Assembly: GCF_035994945.1 (NCBI RefSeq)
Contig: NZ_CP108677.1
Span: 744,001 to 808,000 of the forward strand
Direction of reading: 5' to 3'
DNA: 64,000 nt
Source: Streptomyces sp. NBC_01216
GTDB taxonomy: Bacteria > Actinomycetota > Actinomycetes > Streptomycetales > Streptomycetaceae
In this document: in pieces, positions 51,807-61,856 of the stretch
How positions within the stretch are numbered: position 1 is the first letter of the stretch
Layout: every line of letters begins with the position of its first letter
The notes under the pieces: model-generated
The model's input: the letters and a program-made list of their open reading frames with translations, nothing else
The model's database searches: none
What the model was told of the DNA's origin: nothing
Program-made: the position numbers and the translations under genes

Positions 51807-52562
51807 GTGCTTGTCTACCCGTCCTCGATCGATCTGTCCAGCAGCACCCTGCGGCATCTGACGCGACAGCTCACCGCGAGGCGACGGGAGCTCGGTACAC
51901 GGTGGCGGCGACTGCCCGCCGACCGCCAGGCCCTGCTCGCCCTGGCCCATCTGCGGTGCGGTGACACCTACGCCCAGCTCGCCGCAGGGTTCGGGATCGG
52001 TATCGCGACCGTCTACCGGTACATACGTGAGGCGATCGAAGTCCTGTGCGTCCTCGCACCGTCCCTGGACGAGGCGATGGAGAGGGCCCGGACGAAAGCG
52101 TTCGTGATCCTGGACGGCACCCTGCTGCCGATCGACCGGATCGCCATCGACACGCCGTACTACTCGGGGAAGCACAAACGGCACGGCATGAATGTGCAGG
52201 TCCTCACCGATCCGTTCGGCCGACTGCTCTGGGCCTCGGCCGCTCTGCCAGGCTCCACCCATGACCTGACGGCCGCCCGAAGCCACGGGATCGTCGACGC
52301 GCTCGCCGCCGCGGGACTGAAATGCTGGGCGGACAAGGCCTACCAAGGCGCCGGTCGGCACATCCGAGTCCCCTTCCGGGGCCGCCGGCTGAAGCGATGG
52401 AAGCGACGTCACAACAGCAGCCACGCCAAGATCCGGTGCGTCGGCGAGCAGGCCATGGCCGTCCTGAAGGGCTGGCGCCTCCTGCGGAAGCTCCGCTGCA
52501 GCACCAACCGGATCACCGACATCGTCAAGGCCGTACTCGTCCTTCACCACGCCGCAACATGA
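51807..52562 (+). CDS. IS5-family transposase
   Basis: The 251-residue protein has an N-terminal helix-turn-helix (DTYAQLAAGFGIGIATVYRY) and a DDE domain: first Asp in FVILDGTLLPID, second in GSTHDLTAARSHG or WADKAYQG, and Glu in RCVGEQAMAVLKGWRLLRKL. It is of the DDE_Tnp_4/ISL2 type and intact. GTG start 51807 after CAGGAG. Confidence 0.92.
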   Translation: MLVYPSSIDLSSSTLRHLTRQLTARRRELGTRWRRLPADRQALLALAHLRCGDTYAQLAAGFGIGIATVYRYIREAIEVLCVLAPSLDEAMERARTKAFVILDGTLLPIDRIAIDTPYYSGKHKRHGMNVQVLTDPFGRLLWASAALPGSTHDLTAARSHGIVDALAAAGLKCWADKAYQGAGRHIRVPFRGRRLKRWKRRHNSSHAKIRCVGEQAMAVLKGWRLLRKLRCSTNRITDIVKAVLVLHHAAT

Positions 52563-52802
52563 GGTTGGAAAAGGCTCACTGAGGACACAGCCATGGACTA
52601 CCTCGCGTCAGCCCATCCCGAGAGATTCCCCACCGATCCCATCGCGCCGTAGTCCGCTCCTCCTGGCAGCAAGATGCCCAGTTCAAGATGAGCGGCGTTC
52701 TGTGGCGCGGACCGCAGGAGGGGGGCAGTTGTGCACTGGGGGGCGGTGGCTGCGGCGGTAGAGGGGCCCGGCCCTCCGGTGTGGTGGAGGGCCGGGCGGC
52801 TG

Positions 52803-55800
52803 TCAGTTCTCCATGCCGAAGTAGCGGCCGAGGTACCTGATGATCTCGGCGCTGTGTGGGAGCAGTTCGGGCAGCTGGGCGGCCAGGGTGTCGCGGGTGG
52901 CGGTGGCGAGGGCGGCGCTGCTGGTGGCGGCGGGGCGGACGTACGGCTCCAGGCGCTTGATCAGTTCGTAGTTGCTGTCGATGTTCTCGGCGCGCATTGC
53001 CTTCTCCAGCGGCGGCGCTCCGGGCGGCGGGACGGGTGCCAGGACCCGGCTGATGTAGGTGACGCGGTGCAGGATGCGCCAGCACGGGGGTTTCGCGGAG
53101 TTCTGGCGGGTCTGGCGCAGTGCGGCGGCGTCGGAGGCATTGCTGCCCGAGAGCCAGGTCGGGTCGACGACCTTGTGGTAGAAGTCGTCGAAGTTGGCGC
53201 TGTTCTCGCCGAGGTAGAAGGTGAGGAAGCGGTAGGCGTCGACCTTGCCCGGCACCAGGGCCGGTTTGCCGGCGATGTCGTAGACCAACTTGCCCTCCTT
53301 GTCGCGGCGTTGCAGGTCGCCGGAGGGCGCGCACTGGACGTTCAGGCCGAAGGAGCGGGAGGCGTCCTTGCCCTTGGCCCGGGTGGTGCTGAAGCCGCCG
53401 CCCACCGAGGCGTCCATCTGGCCCCAGAAGCCAAGGCCGAGGGCGCCGAAGCTGACCCCCATGCTGGCGCCGAACTTGCCGCTGAAGGCGTAGGAGCCGG
53501 AAGTGGTCTCGCTGACGGCGTCGGTGGCCTCGGTGGTCTCGGCGAAGAAGCCGCCCTTCGCGGTCCAGACGTAGGTGTTGACCAGGTCCCGGTGCGAGAA
53601 GCCGTTGGCGGCGGCGCTGCCGGCGGTGTTGCGGGCGCTCTCTTGCTGCCCGGCGGACATCCCCATCGATTGCAGCACTGCGGTGGCCTGGGTCTCGGCC
53701 GGGTCCCGGCGGTGCGGGTCGGTGGAGATCGACTCGTAGAAGGCGTGCAGACGCTGCTGGTCGCGGGTGATCCGGCGCTTGAGCGCGTAGGCGTCGCCCG
53801 GTTTGAAGTAGCTGTACTCGCCGTAGTTGGCGGCGGTGGGGTAGTCGGGGTCGAGGACCTTGCCCCGGTCGTCGAAGCCGACCGCGCCGTCCAAGGTGCC
53901 CTGCTTGGTGTAGCGGGGGTTCAGGGGGAAGTGGATGACGTTCCAGTCCCGCGGGATGTCGGGGTTGGGCAGCATCCGGTAGGCGACCAGGGCGCCGGTG
54001 TGCGCCAGGCGCAGGGCGAAGACGTCGGCGGTCTGGGACTGGACCAGTGCCAGGCCGGTGTTGGCGGGCACGTACCGCCGTCCGATCGCTGCGTTCAGCA
54101 CCTTGGCGGGGTCCTCGGGGTGGCCGGTCAGCGCCAGGCTGGTCTTGCGGGCGGTGTTCTTGCCCTGGCTGACCCTGGTGTCCTGGCTCCATGTGTTGGC
54201 GTACTCCAGGCTGCCGGAGACGCCGAGCTTCAACTGGCCCTCGGCCAGCGGGGTGGCGGTGCCGAAACCCAGCGGCGCCGAGATCGCCATGACGCTGGCG
54301 TCGGTCTCCATGCCCAGGGCGAAGCTGAATGCGGCGTTCACGCTGCGGGTCTTGCTGGAGGACAGGCTCTGCACCACCTGGTCGGCCTCGGCGAACTCCA
54401 CCGAGGAGGCGCCAGCGTAGCCGTCCCCCTTGTCGGTGAGGTTCTCCGAGGGCACCGGCGGGGCGCCCTCGACGTAGCCCATGAGCTGCGGGTCGAACTG
54501 GGCCTGGCCGACCCACTCGGTGACCAGGTCGCCCACCTTGTAGCCGGTGACCAGGTGCCAGCGGCCGCCCCGGACGAACCCGTAGCAGCGTTTGAGGACG
54601 CCGAGGGCCTCGCCCTTGGCGTCGAACTGGAGGTCCGCGTACTCGGTGGCGCCGGGTGCACCGGCGATGGTGTCGTGGAAGGGGGTGCGGACGTCGGCCA
54701 GGGCCGAGCGCACCTGGGCGGTGTCGGTGGACACCGGCGCGGTGGAGAGCAGGATGCGCGGCCGCTTGGCGGAGAAGCCCAGGTCGTTGCCGCGCAGGCC
54801 CTCGTCGCGCACCGTGGTGGTGCCGGGCGTAGTGGAGTCCCGGTCGAAGGGCCAGTAGCCGAGCAGGTCCTGCTTGCCCCCGTGCAGGCGGGTGAACAGG
54901 TTGTCGGAAATTTGCTCCCGGGTGCGGACGGTACGCCAGATCCGCACCTCCTCCAGAGTTCCGGCCAGCAGCTCGGTGGGCTTGCCGGCGTCCAGGCGTG
55001 CGCCCAGGGTGAGCTGGGCCTCGCCCCAGGTGCCGGTGTCCTGCGCGGTGGGCACTCCCTCGGACAGCGGCTCGCCGTTGCGGTACAGCCGCAAGGGACT
55101 GGCCGTGGGGTCGGGGTCGCGGGTCCAGCGCGCTCCCCGCAGCTTCGCCGGGAAGGAGCCGGAGGCATCCAGGGTGACGTTGCCGGCGTTCTCGTTGAAG
55201 GCCCAGCGGGCCACGAGCCCCTTCTCGCGCGGGGTGACCGGCAGGCCGAGCTGGACGGCCGGCCGCGCGGCGTTCCACAGCCGCACCTCGCCCATCACGC
55301 CGCGGAACCCGCGGCCGATCTCCAGCTCGCTGCTGTTGGACTGCGCGCCGGGGCCGCTGTACACGTGGCTGCCGGCCGCAATGCCGTCGAGGTAGAAGTG
55401 GATGTCCTGCTCGGGCTGGCTGTTCGCGCTCGCCGCGGTGGTGGCGGTGGCGGCGGTGACCTCGGACTTGCGGCGCTGGCGCACCACGCTGACGCGCTGG
55501 AAGGCGCCGGCGGTGACGGCCCGCGCGGAGGTGTACCGGACGGCCTTGCCGTCGGCCTCGGCGAAGGCGAACTCCACCTTGCCGTCCGCCAGCACGCTCA
55601 ACTGGTACGGGACGCCGTCCCGGCCGCCGTTGACGACGGTGCCCTTGGCGAGCAGGCCCACCGGCGCACCGAGGCGTTCGATCTTGACGAACGCCTCGAT
55701 GGTGAGGTCCTCCAGGACGTCCAGCGAGTTCTGCGGGGCGACCGACAGGCCCTCGCCACCGTCCAGGCGCACGGCCCAGGACTGGGAGAAGGTGGCGGCG

Positions 55801-58800
55801 AGATGCGCCCACTCGTTGCAGGGGAAGCGTTCCGCGGAGCGCAGTACCCGGTCGCCGACCCGGGCCACCACCTGGTAGCCCTTGATCGGCGAGGCAGGGG
55901 TGCTGGGCCCCTCGAAGGTCCAGTGCCCCAGAAGTCCCGGCTCCCGGCCGGAAAGGCGCTGGTGGCGCTCGGCGGAGATCTCCTGCTGGGTGCGTACCCG
56001 GCCGAAGACGCGGACCTCGTCGATCTGGCCGTCGAGGTAGGTGCCGGTGAAGGGCTGGTGGCCAAGGATCAGCTGCCCGTTGCCGGTGTAGGGCCCTGCG
56101 GAGGTGCCGCGGGCGACCTCCGTGCCGTCCCGGTAGAGGACCAGCTCACGGGTGGCGTGCTTGTACACCGCGGCCCAGTGGTGCCACTCCAGGTCAGGGT
56201 AGGGCTGAGCGGTCGTCACGGCGTCGCCGTACAGGGCGAACATGAAGGTGTCGTTGGGCTCGAAGCACAGGTGCAGGGTCTGGTTGGCTCGGCCGTCCAT
56301 GGCACCGTGGGTCAGCAGCGGCTCCCGGCGGCCCCGGGACTGATTGCGCTTGGCCCACAGCTCGATGGTGAAGTCGCGGTTGGACAGGTCGAGGGAGCCG
56401 GTCAGCTCCATCTTGGTTTCGGCGATGAACTGCTTGACGGGCAGCCCGACGGGGGCCAGTGCCAGGGAGTAGGCGGACTCGTCCGTCTTGGCGTGGATGA
56501 TCCGGCCCTGCCCGGCGTCGGGGTGGACCCAGGCTTCCAGGGTCACGTCGCCGGTCGGGGTGACGCTGGGCAGTTTGGCGGCGGGCAGCGTCAGGTACTG
56601 GTCCTTGCCGTCGAGCAGGAAGGCCCGGCCGGGCATCTCGGCGCGCCAGCGGCAGCCGCGGCCGGTGATGCTCGCCCTGGCGGTGCCGTTGGGCACGGAG
56701 TCGACGCCGCCCGTGGTCAGGGAGATCAGCCGGGAGCCGGTCGAGAGCAGGACCCCGGGGCGGGTGGACTCGGCCCGGGCCCAGTCGTAGCCCACCAGGC
56801 TGACCTTGTCGCCGGGCTTGATCGCGGTGCCCGCCGTCGAGAGGGTGAGCGTCTTGGAACCGGTGGGGGTGTCCGCGTCCACCGCGTACCCGGCGCTGCC
56901 GATCATGAGGTGGGCCTTGGCCAAGAGCGGGGCGGGGGTGGCCGCGGTGAGCTCCACGGTGCTGCCGCTCACGCGGGCGACCGCGCCCACCGTCACCGGC
57001 CGGCCGGGGCTCCCGGCCAGCGCGGCCACCATCTGGTCGGCCTTGCGGGGCAGGGACTTCCAGGTCTCGGTGTCGGTGCCGACGGTGACGGTCAGGTCGC
57101 AGCGGCCCGGGGCGTCGCCGTTGCTGACCTTGATGGTGGCGCCGTCCAGGGTGATGCCCGGGTCGCGGGCACCGAAGGTGAGCACGCCGCCGTCCCCGGC
57201 CAGCGTCTGGGCGCCGCGGACGACGGCGGTGTCGTAGTACACGGCGAAGAACTGGTCGTCGGACCCGCGGAAGTACAGCACGACGTTGCCGGTGCCGCTG
57301 TCCAGCAGTGCGGGCCGGTCGGTGCCGCGGGCGAATTCGAGCAGGGCGCCGGACAGGCTCAGACCGGTGCTGTCCACCGCGAGCAGCGGCATCGCCACCG
57401 TCAGGTCGTCGTCGCCCTGAAGAGCGCCCGACAGGCGGGCCAGCCGGTCCTGGGCGTCCTGCAGTTCCGCCTGCTTGGCGGTCAGCGTGAGCCTGTGTTC
57501 GGCGACGCGCTGCTGGGCGGTCTTCGCCTCCTGGAGCAGGGCGCGGGCGGCGTCCATCTTCTCCTTGGCCGCGAGGTACAGCACGTCCAGGCCCGAGTGC
57601 ATGGACAGGCGCGTCAGGCGGAACAGGCCCGACTCCGCCTTGAGGTGTTCGCTCGACTGAACCGGGAGGACGTCTTCGGCGGTGGAGGGGAGGCCGATCG
57701 CGAGGCGGCTCCGGCGGTTGACGATGCGAACGTACTCACCCTCGAAAACCAGCTGGAATTGCTCGGACGGGTTGCTCCACTCGCGGGAGAGAGCCGTGAC
57801 CAACCGGGCCTTCTCCGCAGTGGAGTTGCCTGCCACGCGCAGGTTCGCGTTGCGATCGTGGGAGACCAGGAGGTAGCAGGGCCGACCGTCCTGAGTATCG
57901 CTGACGGCCTCCACCCGCCAGGTCATCCACTGGCCGGTCGTGCTGGCAGGGACGAGAATCACCCCGGACTCGTTCGACGGGGAATTGACGGCGTAGAGCC
58001 GCTGCGCTGTCGTGTCCTTCAGCTGGCGCGGAGTCTTGAGCTCCACGTGGTGAATCCAGGAAGTGACCAGGTCCTTCTCATCGAAGTAGCGTCGCTCCAG
58101 GTCGTCGAAACTTGCCTTCAGCCGGTCGTGTTCCGCCTGCCGCTCGGCCACCTTGCCCGCCGTGGCGTCCAGCCGGGCGATCTCCGGCGGCAGGGCCGCG
58201 ACCTCCGGCTCCAGCCGCCTGATCACCTGCTGGAGGGCGCTTACCTGTTCCGAGTCCTGGCCCTTCGTCGGCCGCTTGAGCAGCGCCGGGTCCAGTACGT
58301 CCGGCACCTGGGCCAGCCGGCCGTCGCGGCCGACCGCGAAGTCAAGGCTCGCCAGGCACGGGTTCTGGCCGTACTTGGCGGCGAACGCCAGCAGCACCCG
58401 GGCCTGCCGCTTGGCGGGCTTGGGGTCGGGGCGGTACCCGGCGACGACGTTCTCCTGCTGGTGGTAGAGCACCGCCGACATGCCGGACACCACCGAGCGC
58501 CCCTTGAGCGCGAAGCTGTCACGCCGCACCCCGGGGTGGTCACCGACCGGTGCGTCCGAGCCGGTCCACTGCGCATCGGCGCTGAGCGTGCCGTGTAGGG
58601 CGTTGTCCGTCTGGTCGTAGGCGGTGGTGCCCGTGCCCTCGTCGAAGCGGTAGTAGGCCACCAGGCCCGGCTCGTTGCCGATCAGCCGGTAGTTCATGTC
58701 CTCGGTGAGCTCGGCCGCCGAGCGCGCCCGGTTCCAGATCCGGACCTCGTCGACGTCACCCTTGAAGTAGCCGATCGTCCGGCCCTGGTGGACCTTCTTG

Positions 58801-60143
58801 CCGATCAGCGCGACTGAGCCGGCGTCATCGACGAACGGCATGTCCCCGCTGCCGGACAGCCGGCCGTTGACGTACACCCGCGCGGTCTTGCCGTCGAAGG
58901 TGCCGGCGATGTGGCTGTACACGCCCTTCTCGATCTTGTCGCTGGAGCTGATCAGCCACGGGCCGGCGTTGTGGGCCAGGTACACCGTGCCGTCAGGACT
59001 CAGGGCGAGCTGGTACGCCGAACCCCTGGCCAGCACGGGGCCGTTGAGCTCCTCGGGCTTGACCCACGCCTCGATCGAGTACGGCTTCCCGCCGAACCGC
59101 AGCGCCGCCCGATCGCCCAGATCGACGTAGGGGTCGGTGCCGGCCAGCCGCACCGCGGTCTCCGCGTAGCCGTCGGTGCCCGTCACGGGCACCAAATCGC
59201 GCCCGGTGAACGGGCAGGTCCCGGGGCTGCGCTCGAACACCGCGTCCCGGTAGAGCGGGTCCGGACTGGTGTAGAAGCGGGTGCCCTGGGTGTTGAACAG
59301 GCCCTGCGCACCCTGCTCGACGTTGAAGGAGTCGATCCGCCCGGTGGCGTCGTTGTGCGCGAACAGCTGCCATCGCTGCGCACCGCTGATCGCGGTCGGC
59401 ACGAGCACCGCGGCGAACCGGCCCTGGGTCAGGTTCCGGACGAACGACAGCTCTTGGGTCGGCTCGTAGAACGGGCGGTCCTCCATGTCCTCGGTGCCCA
59501 GGCTGTCCTTGGCGGACTCCGGAAGCGTGGCGTGCCGGCTGCGCTTGTAGCGCACCTCCAGGACCGGCTTGAGCTTGCCGTCCACCAGCAGGAACCGGTC
59601 GCACAGCAGGGTGTCGCACACCAGCGGCACCTTCTTCGTGCCGCTGAGCACGTAGTCGGTGCGGGACGCGTCCGCTGAGCTGCCGCCGCTGAGCAGCTTG
59701 AACACCGTGCCGGGGTGGGTCTCGTTGATCGACTGCCGCAGGACCACCACGTACGTGCCGTCGGATATCACATGGAACGGGGCGTCCGCGGTCAGCCGCG
59801 CGGTGGTGGACAGGAAGGAGTCCGTCTCCACGGCCGTCGGCCGCTCAGTGGCGGCCGCCTCGGCCCCGCCCCGCTTGACCGTCGGCATCGCCGTCGCACC
59901 GACGACGGCGTACCCCACCTCGGCCAGTTCCCGCGGGAAGGGCAGTTCGGCCGGGTTCTCGCTCCAGTACGCGGCATCCGCTTCCCCCTTGGTCGAGGGT
60001 CCGGACAGGTCCAGCACGGAGTAGACGATCCGAAGGGACGCGTCCATCGCGAACGCGATGGTCGTGCCCTGATGCCGCGTCATGGTCACGTGCCGGTACG
60101 ACCGGTCCCCGTACACCTTGAGCAAGGAATCCTGAGATGCCAC
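52803..60143 (-). CDS. Giant LamG-repeat protein, possible toxin or surface protein
   Basis: A 2,446-residue protein begins at GTG 60143 after GGAGGGG; no signal peptide is seen. Residues 1-330 match nothing known to me. Laminin-G/concanavalin-like domains lie at roughly 335-505, 1170-1240, 1248-1415, 1468-1650 and 1660-1770, each with the SIEAWVKPEE, DGKTARVYVNGRL or GDVDEVRIWNRARS type blocks. Coiled coils lie at about 633-686 and 851-908, and a segment near 713-828 has the look of a ricin-like lectin unit. After 1880 come glycine- and Ser/Thr-rich alternating stretches (SVNAAFSFALGMETD, FGASMGVSFGALGLGFWGQ) suggesting membrane-active beta strands. A toxin-like or adhesin role is inference. 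Confidence 0.85.
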   Translation of the reverse strand: MASQDSLLKVYGDRSYRHVTMTRHQGTTIAFAMDASLRIVYSVLDLSGPSTKGEADAAYWSENPAELPFPRELAEVGYAVVGATAMPTVKRGGAEAAATERPTAVETDSFLSTTARLTADAPFHVISDGTYVVVLRQSINETHPGTVFKLLSGGSSADASRTDYVLSGTKKVPLVCDTLLCDRFLLVDGKLKPVLEVRYKRSRHATLPESAKDSLGTEDMEDRPFYEPTQELSFVRNLTQGRFAAVLVPTAISGAQRWQLFAHNDATGRIDSFNVEQGAQGLFNTQGTRFYTSPDPLYRDAVFERSPGTCPFTGRDLVPVTGTDGYAETAVRLAGTDPYVDLGDRAALRFGGKPYSIEAWVKPEELNGPVLARGSAYQLALSPDGTVYLAHNAGPWLISSSDKIEKGVYSHIAGTFDGKTARVYVNGRLSGSGDMPFVDDAGSVALIGKKVHQGRTIGYFKGDVDEVRIWNRARSAAELTEDMNYRLIGNEPGLVAYYRFDEGTGTTAYDQTDNALHGTLSADAQWTGSDAPVGDHPGVRRDSFALKGRSVVSGMSAVLYHQQENVVAGYRPDPKPAKRQARVLLAFAAKYGQNPCLASLDFAVGRDGRLAQVPDVLDPALLKRPTKGQDSEQVSALQQVIRRLEPEVAALPPEIARLDATAGKVAERQAEHDRLKASFDDLERRYFDEKDLVTSWIHHVELKTPRQLKDTTAQRLYAVNSPSNESGVILVPASTTGQWMTWRVEAVSDTQDGRPCYLLVSHDRNANLRVAGNSTAEKARLVTALSREWSNPSEQFQLVFEGEYVRIVNRRSRLAIGLPSTAEDVLPVQSSEHLKAESGLFRLTRLSMHSGLDVLYLAAKEKMDAARALLQEAKTAQQRVAEHRLTLTAKQAELQDAQDRLARLSGALQGDDDLTVAMPLLAVDSTGLSLSGALLEFARGTDRPALLDSGTGNVVLYFRGSDDQFFAVYYDTAVVRGAQTLAGDGGVLTFGARDPGITLDGATIKVSNGDAPGRCDLTVTVGTDTETWKSLPRKADQMVAALAGSPGRPVTVGAVARVSGSTVELTAATPAPLLAKAHLMIGSAGYAVDADTPTGSKTLTLSTAGTAIKPGDKVSLVGYDWARAESTRPGVLLSTGSRLISLTTGGVDSVPNGTARASITGRGCRWRAEMPGRAFLLDGKDQYLTLPAAKLPSVTPTGDVTLEAWVHPDAGQGRIIHAKTDESAYSLALAPVGLPVKQFIAETKMELTGSLDLSNRDFTIELWAKRNQSRGRREPLLTHGAMDGRANQTLHLCFEPNDTFMFALYGDAVTTAQPYPDLEWHHWAAVYKHATRELVLYRDGTEVARGTSAGPYTGNGQLILGHQPFTGTYLDGQIDEVRVFGRVRTQQEISAERHQRLSGREPGLLGHWTFEGPSTPASPIKGYQVVARVGDRVLRSAERFPCNEWAHLAATFSQSWAVRLDGGEGLSVAPQNSLDVLEDLTIEAFVKIERLGAPVGLLAKGTVVNGGRDGVPYQLSVLADGKVEFAFAEADGKAVRYTSARAVTAGAFQRVSVVRQRRKSEVTAATATTAASANSQPEQDIHFYLDGIAAGSHVYSGPGAQSNSSELEIGRGFRGVMGEVRLWNAARPAVQLGLPVTPREKGLVARWAFNENAGNVTLDASGSFPAKLRGARWTRDPDPTASPLRLYRNGEPLSEGVPTAQDTGTWGEAQLTLGARLDAGKPTELLAGTLEEVRIWRTVRTREQISDNLFTRLHGGKQDLLGYWPFDRDSTTPGTTTVRDEGLRGNDLGFSAKRPRILLSTAPVSTDTAQVRSALADVRTPFHDTIAGAPGATEYADLQFDAKGEALGVLKRCYGFVRGGRWHLVTGYKVGDLVTEWVGQAQFDPQLMGYVEGAPPVPSENLTDKGDGYAGASSVEFAEADQVVQSLSSSKTRSVNAAFSFALGMETDASVMAISAPLGFGTATPLAEGQLKLGVSGSLEYANTWSQDTRVSQGKNTARKTSLALTGHPEDPAKVLNAAIGRRYVPANTGLALVQSQTADVFALRLAHTGALVAYRMLPNPDIPRDWNVIHFPLNPRYTKQGTLDGAVGFDDRGKVLDPDYPTAANYGEYSYFKPGDAYALKRRITRDQQRLHAFYESISTDPHRRDPAETQATAVLQSMGMSAGQQESARNTAGSAAANGFSHRDLVNTYVWTAKGGFFAETTEATDAVSETTSGSYAFSGKFGASMGVSFGALGLGFWGQMDASVGGGFSTTRAKGKDASRSFGLNVQCAPSGDLQRRDKEGKLVYDIAGKPALVPGKVDAYRFLTFYLGENSANFDDFYHKVVDPTWLSGSNASDAAALRQTRQNSAKPPCWRILHRVTYISRVLAPVPPPGAPPLEKAMRAENIDSNYELIKRLEPYVRPAATSSAALATATRDTLAAQLPELLPHSAEIIRYLGRYFGMEN

Positions 60144-60860
60144 CGTTCCCCTCCCACGAGCATGAACGCCGGGCCTCCGGTTCCCCCTGCGGTCCGGAGC
60201 GGCGATGGACTTGCGATGCAGCCCTCGGGATGCGCCGGTCAGTTTGACATGTGTGGCTTCGATGGAGAGACAGTTGCGAAATTGTCAATGATATATGACT
60301 TGATGATGCATCAGATGGCTGGACTTCGACGCCCCCCACCCTGGCTGGACAGTGCCGCCCCAGCCCACTCCGGGCCCAGCCGAACGCCCACCCGGCCGCC
60401 CGGCGAGGTCACCTGTGACCAGGAACCGGGGGCCCAACTGACTCTCCTCCGAGAAACCGGGTGTTCTCTACCATCAGGCGTTGAACGACGTTGCGCAGCG
60501 CCGACAGGTCCGCTTCTCCTCTTCGAGCGGCAGCCAGGGCCTGGTCTCATTCCCCGCGCAAGACCTCGACCTCGGGGTTCACGTCCAGGGTCGCCACCTG
60601 CTCGCCCCGCGCGCAAGGTATCCCCTTCCTTCCGCAGGCGAGGAGCCCGGCCACAATGCGGTTGGTCGACAGAAGGTGCGCCGCCTGCTGTGACCGTGCT
60701 CGAACTCCTCGCCTCCGGCCCACGCGAACCCGTCGCGAGACACCCGGAAGCAGCGGTGGCACCCGAACTCTTCTGCTTAGCCAGCGAACCCACGCGTCAG
60801 CGGAAACAATTGGCGAGATGTCCCCCGGGTTCCCGCAGCTTCCCCTTCGAGATTCTGTAA
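60144..60860. other. Intergenic stretch between giant gene and methyltransferase remnant
   Basis: About 717 bp without a convincing gene. The 60270-60310 part is strikingly AT-rich for this DNA and contains TTGACA on the minus strand (60288-60283); it is the likely promoter region of the giant gene, although no good -10 hexamer follows. The rest may hold decayed remains of the methyltransferase N-terminus. Confidence 0.45.
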
Positions 60861-61856
60861 ACCCGTCGGTTTCTCGGCTCCGGCGGCTACAACGCGGAGC
60901 TCCTGGCCCACATCGTTGGGGAACGCGGCCGGGTGGTGACCGTGGACGTCGACCCGTACGTGGTGCACCGCACTCGGAGGCTGTGCGCGGAGGCCGGCAG
61001 CGGCCGGGTCACCGCCGTCCGCGGCGACGGCGGCCTCGGCGCGCCAGACCACGTGCCGGCCGGCGGGTTCGACGGGATGATGATCACGCACAACGCGTCC
61101 GACATCGCACCAGCATGGCGGGAGCAGCTCGCCGAGGGGGCCCGGCTGGTCGTGCCCCTCGAGATGGGCGGCTACACCCGCTCCCTCACCCTGGTCCGAC
61201 GCGGCGACGTGCTGCACTGCGAGCACTGGACGTACTGCGGGTTCGTACGCGACCGCGGCGCCGCCGCCCGTACCGCCCCGGCCGTGCGGCTGGCCGACGG
61301 CGACGTCACGCTGCGCTGGGAGGACGGGACGCCCGGCGACACCGCTGGCCTCGACGAGGCGCTGCGCGGGCCCCGGCACGAGCTCTCCACGGGTCTCATC
61401 GTCCGGGGAATCTTCAACTTCGAGACGTTGCAGGTCTATGCCGCGACCACGCTGCCGGGCTTCTGCCGCCTGACCGCGCCGAAAGGGTCCGCGCTCGTGG
61501 CGCAGCAGGACGCGGCTGCGATCCTGGCGAACGGCTCGCTCGCCTACCTGACCTACCGGCAGGTTAAGGAAGCCCCGGAGCCGGCCGACCGCATCACGGA
61601 GTTCTTCATCCACGCCTACGGCCCAGCTGCCGAAGAGGTGGCGGAGCGCTTCGCCGAGTGCGTCCGCGTCTGGGACCGCGAGGTGCGCGAGAGCGGCTAT
61701 CCGCCGATGACCGTCCACCCGGCCACAACACCCGACGACCAGCTGCCGCCCGGCGATGTACTCGACAAGCCCAGCGCACGGCTCGTCTTCCAGTGGCCGG
61801 GCCGAACCCCCGCTGACGTACTGAGCCTCTCGGCTGCTGGCGGACAGCGTGCCTGA
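60861..61856 (+). pseudogene. FxLD-type PCMT methyltransferase lacking its N-terminus
   Basis: Directly after an in-frame TAA (60858) the frame reads FLGSGGYNAELLAHIVG, then VVTVDVDPYVVHRTRRLC and a complete PCMT-like C-terminal half to 61856. This is the SAM-binding core of the methyltransferases found with FxLD-class peptides, but the roughly 120 residues that normally come first are missing. A GTG at 60933 could start a still shorter product lacking the SAM loop. The intact remainder suggests recent truncation. Its stop overlaps the PIG-L start. Confidence 0.72.

Larger units (their letters stand above)
51687..52577 (+). mobile_element. 891-bp IS5-family (ISL2-like) insertion sequence
   Basis: Perfect 16-bp inverted repeats GAGCCTTTTCCAACCT (51687-51702 and 52562-52577) bound the element, with a 3-bp target duplication ACT at 51684-51686 and 52578-52580, fitting the ANT target of the ISL2 subgroup. 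It carries one transposase gene. No recognisable gene is interrupted; the insertion falls at the stop of a short frame. Confidence 0.92.

Noticed and set aside
52591..52650. Short frame MDYLASAHPERFPTDPIAP after the second IS
   Set aside because: It slightly recalls the C-terminus of IS3-family transposases, but it is too short to support a feature.
52731..58598. Plus-strand open frame of 1,955 codons opposite the giant gene
   Set aside because: It is an antisense shadow caused by GC-rich third positions; its composition (Gly, Ala, Val, His, Gln) has no domain, and the minus-strand protein has clear LamG domains.
60540..60693. Possible FxLD lanthipeptide precursor (AQDLDLGVHVQG) upstream of the methyltransferase remnant
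   Set aside because: Only a loose DLDL resemblance; no Ser/Thr/Cys-rich core, no good ribosome-binding site, and the surrounding frame looks non-coding.
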